A model generated the notes under the pieces. That model made no database searches. It saw nothing but the letters and a program-made list of their open reading frames with translations, and was not told where the DNA came from. From Stigmatella erecta (GTDB lineage: Bacteria > Myxococcota > Myxococcia > Myxococcales > Myxococcaceae): a stretch of 64,000 nucleotides of DNA. The translations under genes and the position numbers were made by a program. The DNA lies in contig NZ_FOIJ01000001.1 in assembly GCF_900111745.1 (NCBI RefSeq), positions 310,001-374,000 of the forward strand, read 5' to 3'. Every line of letters starts with the position of its first letter. Positions within the stretch are counted from its first letter, which is position 1. Below, one piece after another: positions 35,568-46,090 of this stretch.

Positions 35568-38096
35568 ATGGATACCCCCTCTCGCGTGGACGGCTGGCTC
35601 TCCGAGTGCCGCCCCAAGCTGCCGATCCAGAACCCTCTCTGGGCTTTCATCCACAACAACATCCTGCTCAACCTGGAGGACCGGCCGTTCCGGGAGGCGG
35701 TCCGCGAGGCGGCGGCGCTCTACCGGGCGCGGCCGTACGAGACCGAGGACTTCTACCGCTCGGAGCTCCAGCGGGGCCGCATCCGGCGGGAGAGCCTGGA
35801 GGCGGTGCTTGCCCAGGCCCTGCCCGGCAGCGGGCCGGACCGGGTGGAGCGGTTCCTGGCCGAGCCGGCGTTCGGCAACGGCATGGCGCCGGTGCCGTTG
35901 CTGCGCGCGGCCCCGCGCCTGGACACCGCGTACCACGCCTCCTACGACCGGCTGCTGCAGGACTTCGTCGTGCCGCTCATCGCCTCGTTCCTCGACCAGG
36001 GCATGGCGGCCTGGGCCAACCCCTTCAACGAGGGGGCGCTCTGGGGGTACTTCCAGGCGAGCGTGCACGCCGCGCCGGGCTGGGGGTTCGACTGGGCGGG
36101 CCCGCTCAAGGCGAGGCTCGGGGCCCACGAGCGGGCAGGGCGCACGGTGGACGAGATCATCGAAGCCGAGGTGCGCGAGGCGGCCCCCGCGGGGCAGGAG
36201 GCCGCGTACTGCCTGGAGACGCTCTTCGCGCTCAAGGGCTGGTCGGGCATGGTCATGCGCCTGGAGGCCGAGCCCGCGCTCGCCCCCGTGGAGGCACCGC
36301 GTGCCTCGCTCAAGGACTGGCTGGCGGTGATGCTCGTCTCCACGCACGCGCTGGATGCGTGGCTGATGGAGCGGCACGGCACCCGCCGGGCGGAAGTGCT
36401 GGCCCGGCCCGCGGTGGCCCCCGAGACGGTGTCCCTGGGCCGGCTGCACCTGTGGCAGGAGGCCTACGAGCGCTCCTTCGCGGGCGACTTCCTGGCCCAC
36501 ATCGAGAAGGGGCTCCGTCCGGACACTCCCGGGGCCGTGAGCGCCGCGCCGCGCTTCCAGGCGCTGATGTGCATGGATGACCGGGAAGAGTCCATGCGGC
36601 GCGCGCTCGAGTCGAAGGAGTGCGGCATCGAGACCTGGGGCTACGTGGGCTTCTTCAACGTGGACATGCGCTTCGAGGCCGTGGGCGCGAGCCGCGCCAC
36701 CCGCCAGTGTCCTCCCGTCGTCGAGCCCTCGCGCACCATCAAGGAAGTGCCCCTCGACGGCGAGGCCGAGCGGCTGGCGCGGGCGCGCAGCGTGGGCCGG
36801 GCCGGGGGCAGGGTGCAGCTGCTGAGCTTCTACCACTCGCGGACGTTGATCCGCGGCTTCTTCGTCTCGCTGGCGCTGGGGCTGCTGAGCTTCCTGCCGC
36901 TGGTGCTGAAGGTGCTGATGCCCAGCCGGATGACCCGGCTGCGCCGTGCCGTGCAGCGCAAGGCCTTCCCGCACCCGCGCACGGGCCTGGCGCTGGACGC
37001 GCAGGGCGGGTACTCGCTGGAGGAGCAGGCGCACATCGTGGAAGGCGCCCTGAAGACCATCGGGCTGACGCGCCAGTTCGCCCCGCTGGTGGCGGTGGTG
37101 GCCCACGGCTCGACGAACACGAACAACCCGTTCCGGCAGGCGTACGGCTGCGGTGCGTGCTCGGGCAACCCGGGCGAGCCCAATGCCCGGGCCTTCACGC
37201 TGATGGCCAACCGCCCCGAGGTCCGCGAGCGTCTGGCCGCGCGGGGGATGAACATCCCGGCCACCACGCTCTTCGTGGCTTGCTACCACGACACCAGCGT
37301 GGACACCGTGGAGGTGCTCGACCGGGACCGGATCCCGGCGGATCGCCTGGCGGAGGTGGTGGAGCTGGAGGCGCGCATGGGCCGGGCGTGCCGGATGAAC
37401 GCCCTGGAGCGGTGCCAGCGGTTCAGCCAGGGGCCCAAGGTGGGCTTGGAGGCGGCGGCGCAGCACGTGCTCGACCGTGGCCATGATCTCTCCCAGCCCC
37501 GGCCCGAGTACGGCCACAACCGCGTCGCGGCCTGCATCGTCGGACGGCGGGAGCTGACGGCGCAGACGTTCCTCGATCGCCGCTCCTTCCTCGTGTCGTA
37601 CGATCCGACGCAGGACCAGGGTGGGGCGAACATGCGCTCGGCCATCCTCGGCACGGTGCCCGTGGCGGTGAACATCGCCATGGACTACTACTTCTCACGC
37701 GTGGACAACGAGGGGTTCGGCGCGGGCTCCAAGCTGCCGCTGAACGTCGTGTCCCTGCTGGGCGTGCTCACCGGCTCCAAGAGCGACCTGCGCATCGGCC
37801 TGGCCCGGCAGATGGTGGAGCTGCACGAGCCCATGCGCATCCTCGTGGCCGTGGAGGCCACCGAGAAGGACTTGCGGCACCTGATCGACACCCATCCGCG
37901 CATGCGCCGCATGGTGCGGGGGGAGTGGATGCGGCTGGTGCGGATCGATCCCTCCACCCGCGCCATCGAGCTGTGGGAGGGCCAGAGCTTCGTGTCCTGG
38001 CGGACGCTGTGGCCGGAGTTCCACGGGGTGAAGCCGCCCGCCTTGCCCGCCATCCTCGATCTTCGCCACGACCGGCCCGCCGAGGTGTACGCGTGA
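35568..38096 (+). CDS. dabA: DabA, inorganic-carbon accumulation subunit (DUF2309, 842 aa)
   Basis: Large DUF2309 protein of the DAB (DabA-DabB) inorganic carbon pump, thought to hydrate CO2 vectorially with energy from a coupled ion gradient. The predicted zinc site is intact: Cys335 and Asp337 in LMCMDDREE, and His513 and Cys528 in VAHGSTNTNNPFRQAYGCG. The spacing (CxD and H-x14-C) equals that of the Halothiobacillus protein. A hydrophobic stretch around 425-455 may contact the membrane partner. Of two close starts, ATG at 35568 keeps AGGTG at 6 bases; a GTG 9 bases earlier is possible. The stop overlaps the start of dabB (GTGA). Followed by two NuoL-like genes. Confidence 0.92.
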   Translation: MDTPSRVDGWLSECRPKLPIQNPLWAFIHNNILLNLEDRPFREAVREAAALYRARPYETEDFYRSELQRGRIRRESLEAVLAQALPGSGPDRVERFLAEPAFGNGMAPVPLLRAAPRLDTAYHASYDRLLQDFVVPLIASFLDQGMAAWANPFNEGALWGYFQASVHAAPGWGFDWAGPLKARLGAHERAGRTVDEIIEAEVREAAPAGQEAAYCLETLFALKGWSGMVMRLEAEPALAPVEAPRASLKDWLAVMLVSTHALDAWLMERHGTRRAEVLARPAVAPETVSLGRLHLWQEAYERSFAGDFLAHIEKGLRPDTPGAVSAAPRFQALMCMDDREESMRRALESKECGIETWGYVGFFNVDMRFEAVGASRATRQCPPVVEPSRTIKEVPLDGEAERLARARSVGRAGGRVQLLSFYHSRTLIRGFFVSLALGLLSFLPLVLKVLMPSRMTRLRRAVQRKAFPHPRTGLALDAQGGYSLEEQAHIVEGALKTIGLTRQFAPLVAVVAHGSTNTNNPFRQAYGCGACSGNPGEPNARAFTLMANRPEVRERLAARGMNIPATTLFVACYHDTSVDTVEVLDRDRIPADRLAEVVELEARMGRACRMNALERCQRFSQGPKVGLEAAAQHVLDRGHDLSQPRPEYGHNRVAACIVGRRELTAQTFLDRRSFLVSYDPTQDQGGANMRSAILGTVPVAVNIAMDYYFSRVDNEGFGAGSKLPLNVVSLLGVLTGSKSDLRIGLARQMVELHEPMRILVAVEATEKDLRHLIDTHPRMRRMVRGEWMRLVRIDPSTRAIELWEGQSFVSWRTLWPEFHGVKPPALPAILDLRHDRPAEVYA

Positions 38097-39391
38097 ACCT
38101 CCAGAACCTCTCCCTGCTGGCCCTGGCCTGGGCGGTGCTCATTCCCGCCGTGCTCGGGCTCGCCCAGCTGGGCGGCCTCCGGTTTCCGGAGCGGCTCACC
38201 CAGCGGCTCGCCGTGGCCCATGCCGCGGGGTTGCTGGCCGCGGCCCTGGCGCTGGGGGTCCTCTTCATCCAGACGCCCGAGCGCCTCGTGGAGGTGGCGA
38301 CGCCGCCCCTGCTCGTGACGCACGGCTATGAGTGGCGGGTGGTGCTGCTCATCGACCGGCTCTCCGTCACGTACATGGCCCTGGTGGCGCTCATCTACCC
38401 GGTCATCGTGCGCTTCTCCCGGCCGTCGTTCCACCGGGAGCCGGGCTCCCAGCGCTACTGGTTCCTCGTGACGTTGCTGGCCTTCGCGCTCACGTCCGTG
38501 TCGCTCGCGGGCAACATCGACGTGCTCTACCTGGGCTGGGAGCTGGTGGGCGTCTCGTCGGTGATGCTGATCGCCTTCTTCCGGCGCAACCCGCGCAGCT
38601 ACCAGAACAGCCTGCGCACGCTCGTCTACTACCGCGTGTGCGATCTGGGGCTGCTCGGCGCGGCCATGTGGATTCACCACGCGCTGCCCACCGCGGACTT
38701 CTCCCACTTCGCGGAGAACGCCTCGGTGCCCACGGCGGCGGGGGTGGCCCTGGTGCTGCTGTTCGCCACGCTGGCGAAGTCCGCCCAGTTTCCCATGTCG
38801 CCCTGGCTCCACCGCGCCATGGAGGGCCCGGCGTCCTCGAGCGCCATCTTCTATGGCGCGCTGTCCGTCCACCTGGGGCCCTTGCTGCTCCTGCGCACGA
38901 GCGCGCTGTGGATGCCGCACCCCGGGGTGCGCGTGGCGATGGCGGCGGTGGGCCTGCTGACGGCGGTGTTCGCCACGCTCGTGGGCCACACGCGCCCCGA
39001 TGCGAAGACGTCGCTGGCCTATGCGACGATGGCGCAGCTCGGACTGCTGTACGTGGAGATCAGCCTCGGGCTGCACACACTCGCGCTCGTCCACCTGTGC
39101 GCGCACGCCGGCTTGAGATCGTGGCAGTTCCTGCGCTCCTCCTCGCTCATCCAGGACTTTCAGGACAACCCGCTCGTGGGAACGGATGTCCGCCTGCGGC
39201 GGCGTGCCCACTGGGAACTGGTGCTCCCCGTGAGGGCCCGCCAGGCGCTGTACCTGGCGGCCTCGCGGCTCTTCTGGCTGGACAGCATCCAGTGGAGATT
39301 CATCGCGCGGCCCTTCCTGGGGCTCTTTACGTGGCTTGCCACCCTTGAGGACCGTTTGCTCGGGGGCTCCCCGCGCCAGCGGAACAGCTGA
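38093..39391 (+). CDS. dabB: DabB, NuoL/MrpA-like proton-channel subunit (432 aa)
   Basis: Membrane protein of the proton-translocating quinone oxidoreductase superfamily, with about twelve helices. Family marks: LLIDRLSVTYMALVALIYPVIV, LAGNIDVLYLGWELVGVSSVMLI and, later, TLAKSAQFPMSPWLHRAMEGPA, which contains the conserved Lys and Pro of the channel. It supplies the ion gradient coupling for DabA. The GTG start overlaps the dabA stop by 4 bases. Length is shorter than most DabB (about 550), and a second channel-like gene follows directly, so the usual subunit may be split or duplicated here. Symbol given by family and position. Confidence 0.85.
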   Translation: MNLQNLSLLALAWAVLIPAVLGLAQLGGLRFPERLTQRLAVAHAAGLLAAALALGVLFIQTPERLVEVATPPLLVTHGYEWRVVLLIDRLSVTYMALVALIYPVIVRFSRPSFHREPGSQRYWFLVTLLAFALTSVSLAGNIDVLYLGWELVGVSSVMLIAFFRRNPRSYQNSLRTLVYYRVCDLGLLGAAMWIHHALPTADFSHFAENASVPTAAGVALVLLFATLAKSAQFPMSPWLHRAMEGPASSSAIFYGALSVHLGPLLLLRTSALWMPHPGVRVAMAAVGLLTAVFATLVGHTRPDAKTSLAYATMAQLGLLYVEISLGLHTLALVHLCAHAGLRSWQFLRSSSLIQDFQDNPLVGTDVRLRRRAHWELVLPVRARQALYLAASRLFWLDSIQWRFIARPFLGLFTWLATLEDRLLGGSPRQRNS

Positions 39392-40455
39392 TGGCCGAAG
39401 CATCCTTGAATCTCGGTGAAGAACAGATGGCCGCAGCCGTTCCCGCCCGTGCCACGGGCCGGTGGTCCTTGGGCGTGGGCGGCGCCGCCGCGCTGGGCAT
39501 CTGGCTGGCCCCGACACGCCCGTTGTTCGCCGTGGCGTGGGCGGCCTTCTTCGTGTGGCTGTGCGTGCGGGCCAGCGTGGGAGGCCCGGGGCGCTCCGTC
39601 CGCATCCCCGTCCTGCCGGTGGTGGCGGGGGTGGTGACCACGGTGCTGGCGATCTGGACCACGCCGGCGCAGCCGTTCGCCGCGCTGGGGGCCGCCGTGG
39701 CCGGAGGGCTCCTGCCGTTCCACCTGTGGGTGGAGGACCTGCGCCGCCGGCTCCAGTGGCGGGAGTTCCTCCTGCTCCTGCTCTGCCAGCCGGGGGTGGC
39801 CTGGCTCCACCGCGCCGTGGGGGAGGACCCCACCGCGCTCAGCGGCTCGCTGGGCACCGTGGTGCTGATCCTCTTCGTGGCGAGCGCCCTGGTGCAGTCC
39901 GGCCTCGGGCTGGTGCGCAAGGAGCCCACGCGGGCGCTCTCGGCCATCACCTTCTCGCAGTCCTGGCTGCTGATGGCGGGCGCCTTCGCCGGACACATCG
40001 GCTGGGAGTCGGCCCGGATGCTCCTCATCTCCACCGTGGCCGGCAGCTTCGTGCTGATGACCATCACCGGGCTGCTCAAGGACACCTATGGCATCGAGCA
40101 GCTGGCGCCGGACAACGGGCTGGCCGAGGTGGCGCCGGACCTGCACCGGCTCTTCATCGCCATGGGGTGGCTCTTCGTCGGGCTTCCGGGAGGCCTGGCC
40201 TTCTTCGCGGAGGATCTGCTCTTCCACGCGCTCCTGGAGCACTCCCTCACGGCCACGATCGGGTTCCTGGCCGCCACGGCGCTGAACGGCATCGTGTTCT
40301 ACCGCGTCTACGCGAGCCTCTTCTGCGGGCCCACGCGCCCCGAGCTGAGAGACCAGCCCTCCAGCGCGGCCTCCCGCCGCTGGCGCGTGGCGCTGCTGAC
40401 GGTGGTGACGGGGCTCGTCATCCTGGGAGGTTTCGCCCCCGCGCTCTTTGTGTGA
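39391..40455 (+). CDS. Second NuoL/DabB-like membrane protein of the DAB operon (354 aa)
   Basis: About ten hydrophobic segments. The region ALGAAVAGGLLPFHLWVEDLRRR matches the loop and helix found in quinone-oxidoreductase channel proteins (LPFHxWLxxxH-like), and SAITFSQSWLLMAGAF and FAEDLLFHALLE fit later helices. The start overlaps the dabB stop by one base (TGATG), so it is coupled. It may complement a short DabB as a second channel half, or be an accessory antiporter subunit. Shorter than NuoL (about 600). Ends 67 bases before the next unrelated gene, with no clear terminator between. Function in carbon uptake is inference from position. Confidence 0.75.
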   Translation: MAEASLNLGEEQMAAAVPARATGRWSLGVGGAAALGIWLAPTRPLFAVAWAAFFVWLCVRASVGGPGRSVRIPVLPVVAGVVTTVLAIWTTPAQPFAALGAAVAGGLLPFHLWVEDLRRRLQWREFLLLLLCQPGVAWLHRAVGEDPTALSGSLGTVVLILFVASALVQSGLGLVRKEPTRALSAITFSQSWLLMAGAFAGHIGWESARMLLISTVAGSFVLMTITGLLKDTYGIEQLAPDNGLAEVAPDLHRLFIAMGWLFVGLPGGLAFFAEDLLFHALLEHSLTATIGFLAATALNGIVFYRVYASLFCGPTRPELRDQPSSAASRRWRVALLTVVTGLVILGGFAPALFV

Positions 40456-40478
40456 CGGCGGCGCAACGTTTGGCGCCT

Positions 40479-40499
40479 CTTGCCGACAATCTAGGCAAG
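40479..40499. promoter_or_regulatory. Inverted repeat upstream of the 187-aa unknown gene
   Basis: Arms CTTGCC and GGCAAG with a 9-base spacer sit 24 bases before the start codon. Could be an operator. A nearby TGGCGC...GC was checked as a sigma-54 site and rejected because the spacing is 8, not 10. Confidence 0.35.
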
Positions 40500-40522
40500 A
40501 CACACACACAGGAGAGCCAAAC

Positions 40523-41086
40523 ATGTTCAAGCGAATCTTTGGATCTGCTCCCCAGCCCCCTTCTTCCTATCCCTCCTCCAAGCCGGCCTACAAGGACCTG
40601 AAGGCCTCCATCGGCAAGGACGACTTCTACGCCAAGATGGCCGAGGCCGATCCGGCCAATGCCGGCAAGTGGAAGGAGATGGTGCAGGTCCAGAAGCAGT
40701 TCAAGGACGCCGAGCCCTCGTACAGCCAACCGGAAGCGCGGACCTACAGCGAGTCCAACCGCGAGACGCTCCACCGCGCGGCCACCAAGCTGCTCAAGGA
40801 TCAGGGCCCGGACCGCGTCTACGACGACTTCATCCGGCTGCACCCGGCGGTGTTCAAGGAGAACGGGGCCTGCTCGCTGCCCTTGAGGTCGCAGGTGAGC
40901 ATCCTCAGCAACACCAAGCCGACCATGGTCAACGGTGAGAACGCGAAGCACCTGCTCACCGGCATGAAGAACGACGCCCAGTACCTGGATCTCGTCCAGG
41001 CCGCGGCCCAGAAGACGCGCGAGTCCCGCCAGAAGGAGGGCAAGCCCGTCACCCTCAGCGGCTACACGATCCGCAAGCAGGAGTAG
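40523..41086 (+). CDS. Hypothetical soluble protein (187 aa)
   Basis: No family recognised. The first 20 residues are Pro/Ser-rich (FGSAPQPPSSYPSSKP), followed by a mainly helical protein: YKDLKASIGKDDFYAKMAE, ETLHRAATKLLKDQGPDRVY and a Lys-rich C terminus ending LSGYTIRKQE. No signal peptide, membrane segment or metal motif. A single Cys (Cys114) is present. The ribosome site GGAG stands 9 bases before the ATG. It has its own promoter region with an inverted repeat and ends at a hairpin shared with a convergent receiver gene. Confidence 0.65.
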   Translation: MFKRIFGSAPQPPSSYPSSKPAYKDLKASIGKDDFYAKMAEADPANAGKWKEMVQVQKQFKDAEPSYSQPEARTYSESNRETLHRAATKLLKDQGPDRVYDDFIRLHPAVFKENGACSLPLRSQVSILSNTKPTMVNGENAKHLLTGMKNDAQYLDLVQAAAQKTRESRQKEGKPVTLSGYTIRKQE

Positions 41087-41105
41087 GGCAGCGGTTGTCC
41101 CAAAA

Positions 41106-41143
41106 TGCCCCATGCCTCACCGGAGCACCCGCCCGGTGGGGCA
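41106..41143. terminator. Hairpin terminator between convergent genes
   Basis: Outer arms TGCCCCA/TGGGGCA and inner arms CACCGG/CCGGTG form a long stem; on the minus strand it is followed by TTTTGGG. It would end the receiver gene on the minus strand and the 187-aa gene on the plus strand. The receiver stop is 2 bases away, so the stem lies just past it. Confidence 0.5.
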
Positions 41144-41145
41144 AT

Positions 41146-41574
41146 TTAGGAACAGGGCACCAGCGTCCAGGCCGCGGCACACAGCTCGTCCACGTCGAAC
41201 GGCTTGTCGATGACCTGGGCCGCGCCGAGCCGCCGGGCCTCCTCGTGGGTCGCCTCGTCCCCAAAGCTGGTGATGAGGATGACCGGGAGCCCCGCGTGCA
41301 CGCGCCGCAGCTGGGCCAGCACCTCCAGCCCCGTGCAGCCCGGCATCCGCACATCGCTGATGAGCAGGTGGGGCAGTTGCTCGGGGGCCTGGGTCGCGCA
41401 GTGCACCAGCAGGCTCAGCGTCTCCCGCCCATCCCGGAGCTCGGTGACGTGAAAGCCCGAGCGCCGCAGGGCCCGCGACAGCAAGCACCGCATCTCCGTG
41501 TCATCCTCCGCCAGCAGCAGGCGGGGCATGGCATCGGCGGGCATTCCCTCGGTACGCGTTGGCGAGTGCTTCAT
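41146..41574 (-). CDS. Single-domain response-regulator receiver (142 aa)
   Basis: CheY-like receiver without an output domain. Acidic pocket LLLAEDDTEM, phospho-acceptor Asp in LLISDVRMPG, then LITSFGDEATHEEARRL and the conserved Lys in AAQVIDKPFDVDEL. It follows the NtrC-type regulator gene by 74 bases on the same strand. A sigma-54-like site lies in that gap, so the upstream activator may drive this gene. It could serve as a phosphate sink or relay for the adjacent histidine kinase. Later ATGs at 41544 and 41529 are alternative starts; I kept the longest, which has GGGGGA ahead of it. Confidence 0.88.
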   Translation of the reverse strand: MKHSPTRTEGMPADAMPRLLLAEDDTEMRCLLSRALRRSGFHVTELRDGRETLSLLVHCATQAPEQLPHLLISDVRMPGCTGLEVLAQLRRVHAGLPVILITSFGDEATHEEARRLGAAQVIDKPFDVDELCAAAWTLVPCS

Positions 41575-41630
41575 CCTGTCCCCCAGCGGCCTCCGGACCG
41601 GATCGCCCGGAGCCTCGGGGGCCCCAAACC

Positions 41631-41646
41631 AGCATTTCCCGTGCCA
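41631..41646 (-). promoter_or_regulatory. Sigma-54-like promoter of the receiver gene
   Basis: On the minus strand TGGCACGGGAAATGCT matches TGGCAC-R-N4-TTGCW with one mismatch and exact GG-N10-GC spacing. It starts 2 bases past the stop of the NtrC-type gene and lies about 57 bases before the receiver ATG. A sigma-54 activator is encoded immediately upstream. Confidence 0.6.
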
Positions 41647-41648
41647 CG

Positions 41649-43018
<1,370 letters not shown>

Positions 43019-43019
<1 letters not shown>

Positions 43020-44470
43020 CAGGAGCCTCCGGGGGGAAGATACACGGAGAAGCAACTGCCATGGCCGGGCTCGCTGCGCACGGCAATCCAGCCGCCATGG
43101 TCCTGCACGAGCCCATGGGAGACGGACAGCCCCAGGCCCGTGCCCTCGCCCACGTCCTTGGTGGTGAAGAACGGATCGAAGATGTGGGGCAGGTCCTCCG
43201 GCCGGATGCCCTCGCCCTCGTCCTCCACGTCCAGGCGGAGCCACTCCGTCTCCGGGGCCCCCGGCTCGTGGGGGGAGGCCGCGCGGGCGGGCCCGGCGCG
43301 CACGCGCAGGGTGCCGGGGCGCTTCATGGCATGGATGCCGTTCATCACCAGGTTGGTGAGCACCTGCTGAAGCTGGCCGCTGTCCACCTCCAGGACCAGG
43401 GCCTCGGGCACCTCGGAGACCAGGGTGGCGCTGCGCTTGCTGGCCAGGGGCCGCAGCAGCGTCAGGGTGTGGGTGACGAGCTGGGCGATGTTCTCCGGGG
43501 CCCTGCGGGGCGCGCGGCGGCGGGCGAAGTCCAGGAGCTGGCGGATGATGCGCGTCATGTGCTGGGCCTGCTGGGAGATGATCTGCGCGCACTCGGTGAC
43601 TTCCTCGCCCACCGCCTCGCCCGAGGAGATCATCTTCGAGCGGCCGAGCACCACGTTGAGCGGGGTGCCCAGCTCGTGCGCCACGCCCGAGGCCAGCTTG
43701 CCCACGGTGGTGAGCCGGTCCGCGTGCCGCAGCCGCTCGAGCGTGGACAGGTGCGCGGTGGTCTCCTGGGCGATCTTCTCCCGGGCCGCCAGGAGCAGCT
43801 CCGCCATGCGGTTCATCGCCACGGCGAGCGTGCGCAGCTCGTCGTTCTGGCTCAGGTAGACGCGCTCCTGCAGGTGGCCCTCGCCGATGCGGTGCGCCAG
43901 CCGCACGAGCTGGTTGACGGGCTTGCCCACGAGGCGGCGGCCCATCGCCATGGCCACCAGCAGGAACGCGCCGGCGATGGCGCAGGTGGCGATGGCCGCG
44001 TTCTGCACCGTGCTGCGCACATGCTGGTGCTCCTCGCCCAGGGACTCGGAGATTTCAATGGCCCCCAGGTGCGTGTTGATGAAGACGGGGGTGTAGGAGC
44101 GCAGCACCCCGGCGCCCTCGCTGTTGTCCACCAGCGAGCCATCCTGCCCGGCGCGCAGCGTGCCCAGCAGCGGGGCGGGGAGGGCAGGGGGCACGTGGCC
44201 CTGGGCCCCATCCAGCCACACCCAGCGCAGGTACACCTGGGCCTGGAAGCGGTTGGCCTGCTCCAGCAGCGTGAGCGCCTCCGCCTCGCCTTCCTCCTGC
44301 CAGGCCCGGGCGATGGAGCCCGCCAGGGTGTGGCCCAGCAGCCGGTGGTCGTGCCGCATGTCGATGGCGGAACGGTCCAGCTCCCGGCGGACCTCCAGGG
44401 TCTCCAGCACCGACATGACGGCGATGGCCAGCAGCGTGAGGGCGAGGGTGATCTTGCGTGCGAGTTTCAC
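43019..44470 (-). CDS. Sensor histidine kinase with HAMP domain (483 aa)
   Basis: Partner kinase of the NtrC-type regulator. Two membrane helices (ITLALTLLAIAVMSVL near the start and ATCAIAGAFLLVAMAMGRRL around 165-185) enclose a periplasmic sensor of about 140 residues, followed by a HAMP segment (LVRLAHRIGEGHLQERVYLS), HisKA with GVAHELGTPLNVVLGRS (phospho-acceptor His), and an ATPase domain with LTNLVMNGIHAMK, VEDEGEGIR and GTGLGLSVS. GTG start. The signal sensed cannot be read from sequence. The gene is divergent from a small secreted protein; the 221-base region between has an AT-rich palindrome. Confidence 0.93.
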
Positions 44471-44557
44471 GGAGGCTTCGACAAACCACGCATCCGGTAT
44501 CCGCGCAAAAGGGTGCTGCCACTGTGTGCTGCGTTCAACAGCGGTCTCTGAGTTTCA

Positions 44558-44577
44558 CTGATTTCATAAACAATCAG
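44558..44577. promoter_or_regulatory. Palindrome in a divergent promoter region
   Basis: Arms CTGATT and AATCAG with an 8-base spacer lie in the AT-rich part of the 221-base gap between the histidine kinase (minus) and a small secreted protein (plus). Could control either. No sigma-54 site with correct spacing is present: GG-N12-GC was found on the minus strand and rejected. Confidence 0.4.
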
Positions 44578-44691
44578 AACAAGTCGTGAAGTTTGGCGCG
44601 TAAGTGAAAGCAGAAACTCGAAAATATCCGGGATGATTTCTTCAGACGCGGAAGCGCTGCGCGCGCCTCTGCTCCACGAGGGAGAGCGGTC

Positions 44692-45069
44692 ATGACGGGA
44701 TTGTTGCTCATGGGTTTGGCTTCACTTCGTCTCGTCACGGCGGATGTTTCAGGCGCGGCTGTTCCCACGTGTCAGGCCATCGCCGAGGGGCCCACGTTCG
44801 GGCTGGGCACCGGGCTGATGTATTTTCATTTCACCACCACGTGCGATGCTGTGGTGAACGCCATCACCATCGACGCTTCCGTGGACGGCCCGCGCCAGGA
44901 TCGCGCGGGCTCGAAAACGTGCGTTGACAGCAGCACGTGCACGTATGTGCTCAGCGTTCCGTATGCGCGCGGCACGTGGCTGTGGACCAACGCGTCGGCC
45001 ATTGTCTCTCAGCCTTCGGCGAAGTCGGTTCCGCTCTCGGCGACGAATGCTGTCACCTATAGTCAGTAG
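44692..45069 (+). CDS. Small secreted protein (125 aa)
   Basis: A likely signal peptide (MTGLLLMGLASLRLVTADV...) is followed by a protein with four Cys (CQAIAEG, TTTCDAVVN, CVDSSTCTYVLS), enough for two disulfides, and beta-rich stretches such as YFHFTTT and AITIDASVDGPR. No known domain was recognised. GGGAG lies 8 bases before the ATG. The two-domain lipoprotein gene begins 26 bases later, so they are probably cotranscribed; then the thioesterase gene follows. A secreted role is likely from the signal and Cys pattern. Confidence 0.6.
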   Translation: MTGLLLMGLASLRLVTADVSGAAVPTCQAIAEGPTFGLGTGLMYFHFTTTCDAVVNAITIDASVDGPRQDRAGSKTCVDSSTCTYVLSVPYARGTWLWTNASAIVSQPSAKSVPLSATNAVTYSQ

Positions 45070-45095
45070 GAGGTGTTGAAAACCGGGAGGGGCGC

Positions 45096-46076
45096 GTGGT
45101 GTTTCATCGCAACTGGGGGGGATGGCTGGCGCTGGTCCTGGCCGCCGGCTGTGGAGATGAGCCGCAAGCGCCCCAGCTTGGCGCCAACCAGGTGACGAAC
45201 GGCTCCTTCGAGCTCAAGCTCAGCGGCTGGTGGTCCAACGCGGATGCCGAGGATGGCGCCGTCGAGGTGCTCCCGGAGGCCGCCGACACGGGGGGCCTGG
45301 GCCTGGCGCTCACCAAGGGGACCGGGGGCTGGGGAATGGTCGTGGGCCAGGACACCGCGCCTCATACCGCGGGGCAGACGTATCACGTCCACGCGCGCAT
45401 CCGGGGCAAGGCGGGCGGCGAGCGCGTCAGCCTCAGCTTTCACGGCCAGGGCTTCGAGGTGGAGGCCGGGACGCAGTGGCGGACAGTGGAGCGGCTCGTG
45501 TACCTGCCCGGGGACAGCCAGGACGTGAGCGTCATGATCGCCAACACCACGGACCACTCGACCGTGTACGTGGATGACGTGGCCGTGGCGCCCGCGGAGG
45601 TGGCGCAGGGCGAGGCGGACAAGCACCGGGACAACCTGATGCACAACGGCTCCTTCGAGAGCGGGCTGGGGATGTGGAGCTTCTGGTCCGGCTCGGATGG
45701 CCAGGGGAGCACCTCGTTCGATGCGCGCCACTCGGGCTATGCGGGCCTCGTGCTGAGCCTGGGGGGCAAGGGGGGCGGTGCCTCCGTGAAACAGGCGCTG
45801 GCCGAGCCCGTGCGGGCCGGCGAAGTGTATCGCGTGGAGGCGCACGTGCGGGGGGCCCTGGGGGGCGAGACCGTGTCGCTGTGCCTTCAAATCAACGAGG
45901 AGCCGTGGGAGGGGCCCTGTCTGCCCTTCACCGCGGCGTCCAAGTGGGTCCACGTCTCCGGGAAGGTGACCATCGAGGAGCCCCTGGATGATCAGCGCCT
46001 GGGGCTCGTGCTGTCGCTGTTCGGGGAGGGCACCGTCCAGGTGGATGACGTGATAGTGGTTCGCGTCAACCCTTGA
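45096..46076 (+). CDS. Lipoprotein with two galactose-binding-like (CBM4/9-type) domains (326 aa)
   Basis: A signal peptide ending VLAAGCG gives a lipidated Cys. Two repeats of a carbohydrate-binding jelly-roll domain follow: the first opens at NQVTNGSFELKLSGWWSN and the second at DNLMHNGSFESGLGMWSFW, each continuing with GGERVSLSFHGQGFE or GGETVSLCLQINEE and ending with VYVDDVAVAPAE or VQVDDVIVVRV. No catalytic domain is attached, so it probably binds a polysaccharide at the cell surface. GTG start preceded by GGGAGG. Second gene of a probable three-gene transcript. Confidence 0.78.
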   Translation: MVFHRNWGGWLALVLAAGCGDEPQAPQLGANQVTNGSFELKLSGWWSNADAEDGAVEVLPEAADTGGLGLALTKGTGGWGMVVGQDTAPHTAGQTYHVHARIRGKAGGERVSLSFHGQGFEVEAGTQWRTVERLVYLPGDSQDVSVMIANTTDHSTVYVDDVAVAPAEVAQGEADKHRDNLMHNGSFESGLGMWSFWSGSDGQGSTSFDARHSGYAGLVLSLGGKGGGASVKQALAEPVRAGEVYRVEAHVRGALGGETVSLCLQINEEPWEGPCLPFTAASKWVHVSGKVTIEEPLDDQRLGLVLSLFGEGTVQVDDVIVVRVNP

Positions 46077-46090
46077 GGTGAGACGTCCCG

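Noticed and set aside
40471-40486. TGGCGC...TGCC as a sigma-54 promoter before the 187-aa gene
   Set aside because: The distance between GG and GC is 8, not the required 10.
44495-44525. TGGCAG...TTTTGC on the minus strand as a sigma-54 promoter of the histidine kinase
   Set aside because: The spacing between GG and GC is 12.
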